A DNA stretch of 64,000 bases, taken from the NCBI GenBank assembly GCA_963668115.1, contig OY764147.1:744001-808000 (forward strand), in the 5' to 3' direction. The position numbers and the translations under genes were made by a program. Source of the stretch: Plut-88900 sp963668115. GTDB taxonomy: Bacteria; Chloroflexota; Dehalococcoidia; Plut-88900. How positions within the stretch are numbered: the stretch's first letter is position 1; each line of letters starts with the position of its first letter. A model generated the notes under the pieces. That model did no database searches, was not told where the DNA came from, and saw only the letters and a list, made by a program, of their open reading frames with translations. Positions 16,306-22,418 of the stretch are shown piece after piece.

Positions 16306-17034
16306 GTGTTCGACCTTCACAGCCATATCCTGCCGGGCCTCGACGATGGGGCGAAGACCCTGGATGAATCTATGGCGATGCTGCGTGCTGCGGCGTCGGA
16401 CGGGATCAGGGGTATGGCGGCGACGCCCCATGCGAAGGACGTGCGGGAAGCCTACGCGTTGCCAAAGGTCTCCGAGTACGTGGACAGGCTGAACGGGCTG
16501 GCGAGGGGGGAGGGGCTGGATTTGAAGGTGTATGTGGGGATGGAGAATCACCTTTCGGAAGACCTGCCCGACCTAGTCACTGCCGATATGGCCTTTTCGT
16601 ATAACGGCGGCCCTTACATACTGGTCGAGCTGCCGTTTGATTCGCTTCCCGGCTATACGGATGAGGTGTTGACTCGGCTGCAGGGGCAAGGGTTTACACC
16701 CGTGATAGCGCACCCGGAGAGACAGGCGGACATCATGCGCGACCCTTCGATCATGGGGGAGTTCGCCGAGCGGGGGATGCTGGGGCAGGTTACCTCGACG
16801 TGCATATTGGGGAGGTTTGGGGATGAGGAGCGGGACGTGGCGGAGACGCTGTTGAGGAATGGGTGGGTGCATGTAATCAGTACCGATTGTCACCGGCCGG
16901 TCGGGCCGCGGGCACCTAGGATGTTGGAGGGGGTGGGGGTGGCGGGGGAGATTGTCGGGGGGGAGAAGGCGCGGGCGATGGCGGTTGAGGCGCCCGAGGC
17001 GATACTGGCGGGGCGGCCGTTAGGGGATATTTGA
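16306..17034 (+). CDS. CpsB/CapC-like PHP-domain phosphatase
   Basis: A 242-residue PHP-fold metal-dependent phosphatase of the CpsB/YwqE group. Its start FDLHSHILPGLDDGAKTLDE is the group signature (metal-binding HxH and the DDGA loop). Further metal ligands are ATPHAKDV near residue 42, GMENHLSED near 78, VIAHPERQADI near 144 and STDCHRPVGPRAP near 198. These enzymes often dephosphorylate bacterial tyrosine kinases controlling capsule or exopolysaccharide synthesis. It starts at a GTG eight bases after the PIG-L gene. No Wzz/BY-kinase partner is present in the window, so its substrate is open. Confidence 0.85.
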   Translation: MFDLHSHILPGLDDGAKTLDESMAMLRAAASDGIRGMAATPHAKDVREAYALPKVSEYVDRLNGLARGEGLDLKVYVGMENHLSEDLPDLVTADMAFSYNGGPYILVELPFDSLPGYTDEVLTRLQGQGFTPVIAHPERQADIMRDPSIMGEFAERGMLGQVTSTCILGRFGDEERDVAETLLRNGWVHVISTDCHRPVGPRAPRMLEGVGVAGEIVGGEKARAMAVEAPEAILAGRPLGDI

Positions 17035-17060
17035 GTAACTGCGAGTCGGGGGAAGAGACA

Positions 17061-17167
17061 CCCCACCCCATTCCGCTCTTGAGACCCTTCGACTCCGCTC
17101 AGGGCGAGCGGAATGCCCCACCCATTCCGCTCTTGAGACCCTTCGACTCCGCTCAGGGCGAGCGGAA
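17061..17167. repeat. Two tandem copies of a 53-54-bp palindromic repeat
   Basis: Two almost identical units in tandem. Each carries arms ATTCCGCTC and GAGCGGAAT around a core with CCCTTCGACTCCGCTCAGGG. A related unit, with CCCTTCGACAAGCTCAGGG between CGTTCG and CGAACG arms, occurs at 60740-60775. Each unit could fold into a long hairpin. They lie just downstream of the PHP-phosphatase gene. Confidence 0.85.
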
Positions 17168-17182
17168 TACCCCACCCTTAGA

Positions 17183-17238
17183 GGATGGATTCACGCCATA
17201 GGCGCATCTTCGACCCGATCGGAGTCGGGAATGACGGG
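17183..17238. repeat. Dispersed intergenic repeat, GGATGGATTC...GGAATGACGGG type
   Basis: A 56-bp unit beginning GGATGGATTCACGCC and ending GGGAATGACGGG. Nearly the same sequence is found at 29523-29578, and shorter relatives at 19828, 20882 and 63737. It sits between the tandem palindromes and the amidohydrolase stop codon. It is probably a non-coding mobile palindromic repeat. Confidence 0.75.
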
Positions 17239-17260
17239 TATGCAAGGGTACCACTAAGTT

Positions 17261-18394
17261 TTAGTTGAAGCCGAAGAGTCCGGCGACGTTGTCGCAGACT
17301 ATCTTGCGTTGCTCGTCGGCGGGGACATCTGCGAGGATTTCGGCGAGGACCTCTCGGGACTTGGGCCAGGTGGACTCGGCGTGGGGGTAGTCGGAGCCCC
17401 AGGTGAGGCACTGGACGCCTATGAGGTCTCGTAGCTGGATACCGATGTCGTCCTGCTGAAAGCTCATGGTGACGTTGCTGTGGAAGAAATCGCTGGGCAT
17501 GGCGTCGCCCTGGAATCGGTAGGGGGCTGTCTGGCTTAGTTCGGAGTAGAGCCAGTCCATGGTCCTAAGGAAGTAGGGGGCCCAGGCGAGCTCGTGCTCG
17601 ACGATGGCGACGTTCAGGTTGGGGTGTCTTTCGAAGACGCCTGAGAAGATCATGGAGGCGACGGACTTCCTGACCCAGTGGTCCTGGTTGACGCTGAAGG
17701 AGGCGGCGCCTTCCTCGTTGCCGTTGACGGTGAATACGCTGACCTGACCGGGGCCCGGCCTGTTGGATGCGATGTGCATGCTGAGGACGATGCCGAGGGA
17801 CTCGGCGGCGGCCCAGAAGGGTTCGTAGACGGGAAGCTCGTACTGCTTGTCGTCGCCGGGGTAGGTGGTAATCATGGCACCGCGGAAGCCCAGGTTGGCG
17901 CACCGTTCAAGCTCCCTCGTACCCTCAGCGACGTCGTCCAGGGAGATGAGGGCGTTGCCTTTGAAGAGGCCCGGGTTGGCGGAGCAGAAGTCGGCGAGCC
18001 AGTCGTTGCTGGCGCGGAATGAGGCGGCGAGGAGGTCGGGTTGGAGGATGGTGTAGAGTCGGGCGCCGATGGTAGGGTAGATGACTTCGCCGTCGACACC
18101 GTCGACTTGGAGGTCGTCCATGCGGGGGGCGGGGTCAAAGGCGCCAGGACGGACGTCTTCAAGGGCGCCTTCGAAGGTGATGGCCTCGGGGTCTTCGTAG
18201 CGCTGGCCCGCCTGGGAGGGGGCGCCAACGGAGCCGAGGGGCTGGTCGCCCTCAACGAGCCAATGGGCCAAGCCTTCGTCGTCGATGACCATGTGGGGCG
18301 CGCGGTCGCGGAAGGCGGGGTCGATGCGGGAGGTCCAGAGGTCGGGCGGTTCGACTATGTGGGAATCGGATGATATGACTTCCAGGTTAGGCAT
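17261..18394 (-). CDS. Amidohydrolase-2 family metal-dependent hydrolase
   Basis: A TIM-barrel hydrolase or decarboxylase of the amidohydrolase-related group, 377 residues. It starts MPNLEVISSDSHIVEPPDLW (metal-binding DxH in place of HxH) and has LSMHIASNRPGPGQ (metal His), NLNVAIVEHELAWAPYFL and LTWGSDYPHAESTWPKS near the C-terminus (metal Asp). The frame is open to 18433, but AAGGGGGTG stands just before the ATG at 18394, which fits a promoter at 18443-18472. It resembles the amidohydrolase at 24864-25997 closely along its whole length. Members act on amides, lactones, or aromatic acids as decarboxylases; the substrate is unknown. Confidence 0.85.
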   Translation of the reverse strand: MPNLEVISSDSHIVEPPDLWTSRIDPAFRDRAPHMVIDDEGLAHWLVEGDQPLGSVGAPSQAGQRYEDPEAITFEGALEDVRPGAFDPAPRMDDLQVDGVDGEVIYPTIGARLYTILQPDLLAASFRASNDWLADFCSANPGLFKGNALISLDDVAEGTRELERCANLGFRGAMITTYPGDDKQYELPVYEPFWAAAESLGIVLSMHIASNRPGPGQVSVFTVNGNEEGAASFSVNQDHWVRKSVASMIFSGVFERHPNLNVAIVEHELAWAPYFLRTMDWLYSELSQTAPYRFQGDAMPSDFFHSNVTMSFQQDDIGIQLRDLIGVQCLTWGSDYPHAESTWPKSREVLAEILADVPADEQRKIVCDNVAGLFGFN

Positions 18395-18442
18395 GGGTTT
18401 CACCCCCTTTGCAACAAGTAATCGAGAGGTCACGTAAAGTGA

Positions 18443-18472
18443 ATGTTAGAAAAGTGATGAGGCGTATGTCAA
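18443..18472 (-). promoter_or_regulatory. Sigma-70-type promoter of the amidohydrolase gene
   Basis: On the minus strand a perfect TTGACA (plus-strand 18467-18472) and TAACAT (18443-18448) are separated by 18 bases. Transcription would start near 18436, giving a leader of about 40 bases with a strong Shine-Dalgarno before the ATG at 18394. Confidence 0.7.
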
Positions 18473-18493
18473 TGACTATGAGGGGGCAATCCG

Positions 18494-18523
18494 TTGACAC
18501 GCCGTTTCGAGCAAACCTATGAT
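18494..18523 (+). promoter_or_regulatory. Sigma-70-type promoter of the phosphotriesterase-like gene
   Basis: A perfect TTGACA (18494-18499) and TATGAT (18518-18523) with an 18-base spacer. It lies back to back with the promoter at 18443-18472. The start codon at 18559 follows after GGAGG. Confidence 0.72.
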
Positions 18524-18558
18524 TCGGGCCAATCCAAGCTGACCGCGGAGGCAAAACG

Positions 18559-19614
18559 ATGGCACCTTCAGAGAACGCAGGAAGAGTCCAGACGGTCCTG
18601 GGCGACATAGCGCCGGAGGAACTGGGCGTAACGCTTACGCACGAGCACGTATTCATCCACTTCAAGCCGCTTTACCAGGAGCCGGAGGAGGGGAGCCGGA
18701 AGGGTGTGGCAATGAACCCGGTGACTATCGACGACCTGGGGTGGATCCGGGGAAACTGGGCGATGAACTATGCGAACCTAGGGCTGTATGACGAGGAGCT
18801 GATGATCAGGGAGGTGACCCGATTCTACCGGGCCGGCGGGCAGAGCCTGGTGGACGCGACGAACAGGGGAATAGGGAGGGACCCGCTGGCGCTGGCGCGG
18901 GTGTCCCGGGCGACGGGGCTGAACATAGTCATGGGGTCGGGGTACTACATAGAGCCGTTCCAGCCGGAAGGGTGGACTGAGATAGACGAAGGCCAGATGT
19001 ACGAGGAGATAGTGGAGGACGTGACGGAGGGCGTGGGGGACACGGGTGTGAGGTCGGGGATAATTGGGGAGATTGGGTGTTCGTGGCCGTGGACGGAGAC
19101 GGAGAGGAGGTCGGTGAGGGCCGGGGCACGGGCGCAGGTGAAGACGGGTGCGCCGCTGCTGATACATCCCGGGCGTCATCCCTCGGCGCCGATGGAGATT
19201 GTCAGGGGAATAGACGAAGCGGGTGGGGACGTATCGAGGACGATCATGAGCCACGTGTGCCGGACGATATCGGACTACCCCAGGCTTAAAGAGCTGGCCG
19301 ATACGGGCTGCTATATCGAGTACGACCTGTTCGGGGCTGAGCAGGCATTCTACCCGCTGGCGCCGTCGTTCACTATGCCGAACGACGGGACGCGAGTCGA
19401 TAACATCATTCGTCTAATCGAGGACGGGCACCTGAGCCAGGTGGTCGTGGCGCACGATACGGCGTGGAAGACGAGGCTGCACAGCTTCGGGGGTCACGGG
19501 TACGCGCACCTGCTGGAGAACGTGGTGCCGATCATGCGGGGCAAGGGGATGAGCCGGGGGCAGATAGACGCGATATTCGTGGAGAACCCGAAGAGGGTGC
19601 TTCAGTTCGTGTAG
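18559..19614 (+). CDS. Phosphotriesterase-family metal hydrolase
   Basis: A 351-residue TIM-barrel hydrolase of the phosphotriesterase/lactonase family. VQTVLGDIAPEELGVTLTHE, followed by HVF, gives the metal-binding HxH. GIIGEIGCSWPWTETERR supplies the bridging-residue region, where a carboxy-Lys or Glu sits in this family; here it is Glu. GAPLLIHPGRHPSAPMEIV and MSHVCRTISDYPRL give the two barrel histidines, and VVVAHDTAWKTRLHSFGGHG the last metal Asp. Members hydrolyse lactones, organophosphates or N-acyl compounds. It is read divergently from an amidohydrolase, which suggests a shared control region and pathway. Start: ATG with GGAGG upstream. Confidence 0.88.
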   Translation: MAPSENAGRVQTVLGDIAPEELGVTLTHEHVFIHFKPLYQEPEEGSRKGVAMNPVTIDDLGWIRGNWAMNYANLGLYDEELMIREVTRFYRAGGQSLVDATNRGIGRDPLALARVSRATGLNIVMGSGYYIEPFQPEGWTEIDEGQMYEEIVEDVTEGVGDTGVRSGIIGEIGCSWPWTETERRSVRAGARAQVKTGAPLLIHPGRHPSAPMEIVRGIDEAGGDVSRTIMSHVCRTISDYPRLKELADTGCYIEYDLFGAEQAFYPLAPSFTMPNDGTRVDNIIRLIEDGHLSQVVVAHDTAWKTRLHSFGGHGYAHLLENVVPIMRGKGMSRGQIDAIFVENPKRVLQFV

Positions 19615-20755
19615 GGGCCTGGCGGGGGGTCAGGGAGGGGGGTGGCCGCGGGCGATGCGGGGTGGGGGGTTGGGGTCGGCCGGGTCGGGCGACGGATCGG
19701 TCGGGTCTACGGGGGAGGAGAAGGAGTCGGTTTCCCAGTAGTTCGGGGCGCCTGCCTGGATGGGAGTGAAGGGGGGCTCGGGGGAGGGGGCGGGGTGAGT
19801 TGCGAGGTTGTGGGTGGTTGTTTCGGAGGGATGGATTCCTGCCTCCGCACCTCCGCATCGGAATGACGGATAAGGGGTCGGGAATGACGGTTAAATTGGG
19901 GGGATATTCGTCATCGTCGGGGGTGTGGTTGTAGGGCGGGTCTTCGTCGTCATCGGGGTCATCATCTTCGTCTTCGTCATCGTCGAGCAGGTAGTCGTAC
20001 TCGTCCTTATCCAGGGCGTCCATTGCGGCGAAGTATTCTTCATCCTCGTGGGGCCAGGGGTCGTCGGGGTCAATGAGGCCGTATTCACGCCGGGTTCGGA
20101 GGGGTATCAGGTCTCTCCAGGGCCACCACTTGTCTCCGGGTTTGGCCTTGCGGACGGGGAGGAGGTCGAAGATGCCGATCTCGCCATCGTCCACGGACTT
20201 TTGGACGACCTTCTTGATCAGGTTGTCTATTTGCTCTTCGTCGGTGAGCTGTTTGGGGGCCTTGGCCTGGGCGGAGTAGGCACGGATGATGAGTCGGAGG
20301 CAGCGGTTGATCTGGGTGTAGTCTAGGGGGCGCGTGCTCAAGAGGCGGTTGGTCAGGGAGCGGAGGAGGGCTATTTCGCCGTCTATGCCGGTGCTGTCGG
20401 GTGACAGGCGGGGCAGGGAGGGGCGAACGTAGTTCAGGGAGCGGCGACGGTTGGGGCGACGGCCCCTGGGCCTTCTACCGCGCCCGACGGGGCGGGAAGT
20501 CTTCCGCGGCGCAATGCCGCAGGCATCCGCTACAACACCGGGTACGGTGGAGCGGGGATTCATCCGCGGCGCAGTGCCGCGGGCATCCGTGCCCTGGTAG
20601 GTAGCCTGGGTACGGGAGGTCTTCCGCGATCGGCGACCGCGGGCATCCGCGAGGGAGTCGGGCATGGGAAGACCAACCGCCTCTTGAGCAGGCGCCCCGG
20701 TGGAGGGGCGTCGGTGTTTTGACAGGGTTTTGTTGTGATGTTTGGGTGTAGACAT
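19532..20755 (-). CDS. Unrecognised protein with in-frame repeats and acidic region
   Basis: I do not recognise this protein. The minus-strand frame of 407 codons has four parts. The first 100 residues are basic, with three 20-residue-spaced units of the form DARGRRSRKTSR. A helical core of about 100 residues (GEIALLRSLTNRLLSTRPLD, CLRLIIRAYSAQAKAPKQLT, DNLIKKVVQKSVDDG) looks like a true conserved domain. An Asp/Glu-rich stretch follows (DDDEDEDDDPDDDED). The last 110 residues are Pro/Arg-rich, translate a dispersed intergenic repeat (19828-19870) and overlap the end of the phosphotriesterase-like gene. The tail is therefore probably not native and the true C-terminus was likely near 19890. 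The ATG at 20755 overlaps a direct repeat. Confidence 0.5.
   Translation of the reverse strand: MSTPKHHNKTLSKHRRPSTGAPAQEAVGLPMPDSLADARGRRSRKTSRTQATYQGTDARGTAPRMNPRSTVPGVVADACGIAPRKTSRPVGRGRRPRGRRPNRRRSLNYVRPSLPRLSPDSTGIDGEIALLRSLTNRLLSTRPLDYTQINRCLRLIIRAYSAQAKAPKQLTDEEQIDNLIKKVVQKSVDDGEIGIFDLLPVRKAKPGDKWWPWRDLIPLRTRREYGLIDPDDPWPHEDEEYFAAMDALDKDEYDYLLDDDEDEDDDPDDDEDPPYNHTPDDDEYPPNLTVIPDPLSVIPMRRCGGRNPSLRNNHPQPRNSPRPLPRAPLHSHPGRRPELLGNRLLLLPRRPDRSVARPGRPQPPTPHRPRPPPSLTPRQAPTRTEAPSSGSPRISRLSAPGSSPCPA
19828..19870. repeat. Dispersed intergenic repeat inside the 3' end of the hypothetical gene
   Basis: A unit GGGATGGATTCC...GCATCGGAATGACGG of about 43 bases, of the same family as 17183 and 29523. 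It lies in the last third of the minus-strand frame 19532-20755 and appears to have extended that frame, since the translated repeat and what follows look non-native. Confidence 0.65.
20494..20650. repeat. Three palindromic 37-bp units at exact 60-bp period inside a reading frame
   Basis: Units start at 20494, 20554 and 20614. Each has a conserved core of roughly 37 bases (CTTCCGCGGCGC, then a palindromic part such as GCGGCGCAATGCCGC, then GGCATCCG) followed by a 23-base variable part. The period of 60 keeps the frame and yields 20-residue peptide repeats. Cores differ at several positions, so this is repeat insertion or expansion, not a CRISPR array. Confidence 0.75.
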
Positions 20756-20779
20756 CGGGTCTAAATATCGGGTCTAAAC
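20753..20779 (-). promoter_or_regulatory. Direct repeat overlapping a start codon (possible operator)
   Basis: Two 12-bp direct repeats, TTTAGACCCGAT on the minus strand, lie 14 bases apart (plus-strand 20753-20764 and 20767-20778). The first runs into the ATG of the hypothetical gene. The surroundings to 20830 are A+T-rich, as promoters are. An operator is only a guess. Confidence 0.35.
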
Positions 20780-20881
20780 GTTAGTGTAGAATGTAAATCA
20801 CAGAAGTCAATAGGTAAAAAGCGCAATTTGGGGGGAATTTTTTGGGGGTGGGGGGATGCGGGCCGCCCTGCCCCGCCCCGC

Positions 20882-20914
20882 GGGATGGATTACGGCTCGG
20901 GGGCCGGAATGACG
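20882..20914. repeat. Short copy of the dispersed intergenic repeat
   Basis: GGGATGGATTACGG...GCCGGAATGACGG, 33 bases, the shortest copy of the family. The gap 20756-21003 otherwise holds an A+T-rich part (20780-20840), G-runs and the Shine-Dalgarno region of the lipoprotein gene; I see no gene in it. Confidence 0.6.
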
Positions 20915-21003
20915 GTGTAAGGTGGGTGGGAATTTTTGGTTGTCCGGTGCGTTTAGAATGTACTCAAGGGGGAGTGATTTGGAAATCAAGGGGAGAGGGA
21001 GAA

Positions 21004-22416
21004 GTGAAGACGGTTGTTAGAGGGATGGGGGTGTTGGTCGCGGTGGTGGGATTGGTGATTGGAGTTGCCGCGTGCGGGGGGACTGAGGAATCGCTGACCG
21101 GCCCTACGATTACTGACGCGGCGGCCAGTCCTGTGGCAACGGCCACCTCTGCGCCCATATCACCCTCCAGGACTATTGTCATTCCCACGCCTGTGCCGAC
21201 ACCTGCCGCCATTCCTACGCCCGTATGCGCGCTGACTGCCAAGCCAAGACTAAAGAGCCAGGGGCACGATGGCGATGGAGACGGGTTAATCGAAGTTTCT
21301 ACCCTGGAGCAGTTGGACGCCATCCGTTACGACGCAGATGGAGACGGACGGGCGGATAAACCTGAATACGCTGAAGCTTATGCCAGCACCTATCCGGGAG
21401 ACGCCTGCACAGGATGCGTAGGTTACGAGCTGGTCCGATCGCTGGACTTCAAGGATCCCGGCAGCTATGCCGATGGGGCAGTGAGGCAAGAATGGACCAA
21501 ATTCCCTGGATGGGAGCCATTATTCAATGACGGATCAGGATTCAATGCCCTCTTTGAAGGCAACGGCAACACGATATCCAACTTGTACATTTACTCTGCC
21601 AATGGCCTATTTAGCAGAGTGAGGGACTGCGGAGTCGTCCGTGGATTAGGTTTGCTGGACGTCAAAATGTCAAGAGGCGTGTTCGGCGGCGGGGCAATGA
21701 TAGACCTCAATGAAGGTAGGGTTATTGGCAGCTACGCCACAGGGAACATCCTGGATATAGACACGGAACCTGTCACGAGGGGCGCTATGCCGCCAGGCTT
21801 CTCTTTACTGGCAAGCCCCGGCATGCAACTAGATTCTTACCCTCTATCAGTTGTAGGCGGACTGGTTGGGTACAATAAAGGCACTATCAAGGAAAGCTAT
21901 ACAGAAATGGATGTAGACGGGGGGTCATATGTCGGGGGGCTGGTAGGGTTCAACAGTGGAAGCATCATCGCTGGATATGCCACCGGCAAAATTTCGAGCG
22001 AGCACCGTGGACGGGAAGGGATAGGAGGTCTGGTTGGAGCAAATCAAGGCACTATCATCGCCGCGTATTATGCAGGCAGCAGTGAGCACCCAATAGAACT
22101 GGCGGGGGACAACACTGGAGTCATCCTTGCAAGCTACTCCGTCGCATTCCTTTCCGGCGAGTCCTATCAAATATATTTCAGCGGAAAACCTTTATTGTCT
22201 GGCAAGCTGTCATCGGATTTGCAGTCGCCAACCAGTTATACGGGCATATATGCGGATTGGCATACAGATTTGGACAACGCCGATGGCGACAACGATACAA
22301 CAACGGGCATAGACGACTTCTGGGACTTCGGGAACTCGAGTCAGTATCCGGCGCTGAAAGCCGACATCAATGGAGACGGGGTTGCCACCTGGCAGGAATT
22401 CGGGAATCAGCGGTGA
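21004..22416 (+). CDS. Lipoprotein with GLUG repeats and calcium-type Asp loops
   Basis: A secreted lipoprotein, probably anchored outside the membrane. With the GTG at 21004 (GGGAGAGGGAGAA just before) it has 470 residues: a hydrophobic signal LVAVVGLVIGVAAC with lipobox Cys, a Thr/Pro-rich linker (VIPTPVPTPAAIPTPV), an Asp loop DGDGDGLIEVSTLEQLDAI, and a body with GLUG-type repeats (VGGLVGYNKGTIKESYTEMD, VGGLVGFNSGSIIAGYATG, IGGLVGANQGTIIAAYYAG). A C-terminal dockerin-like ADINGDGVATWQEFG follows. GLUG repeats form beta-helix-like surface proteins, sometimes adhesins or peptidase-linked. The function is unknown. The middle has more even base use than its G-rich neighbours. Confidence 0.75.
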   Translation: MKTVVRGMGVLVAVVGLVIGVAACGGTEESLTGPTITDAAASPVATATSAPISPSRTIVIPTPVPTPAAIPTPVCALTAKPRLKSQGHDGDGDGLIEVSTLEQLDAIRYDADGDGRADKPEYAEAYASTYPGDACTGCVGYELVRSLDFKDPGSYADGAVRQEWTKFPGWEPLFNDGSGFNALFEGNGNTISNLYIYSANGLFSRVRDCGVVRGLGLLDVKMSRGVFGGGAMIDLNEGRVIGSYATGNILDIDTEPVTRGAMPPGFSLLASPGMQLDSYPLSVVGGLVGYNKGTIKESYTEMDVDGGSYVGGLVGFNSGSIIAGYATGKISSEHRGREGIGGLVGANQGTIIAAYYAGSSEHPIELAGDNTGVILASYSVAFLSGESYQIYFSGKPLLSGKLSSDLQSPTSYTGIYADWHTDLDNADGDNDTTTGIDDFWDFGNSSQYPALKADINGDGVATWQEFGNQR

Positions 22417-22418
22417 TG

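Noticed and set aside
17061..17167. Tandem palindromes as a rho-independent terminator of the PHP-phosphatase gene
   Set aside because: No T-run follows either hairpin, and the unit recurs elsewhere as a dispersed repeat. A secondary role in ending transcription cannot be ruled out.
20494..20650. Possible mini CRISPR array (37-bp repeats, 23-bp spacers)
   Set aside because: Only three units, cores differ at several positions, the 60-bp period keeps a reading frame, and there are no cas genes. In-frame palindromic repeats explain it better.
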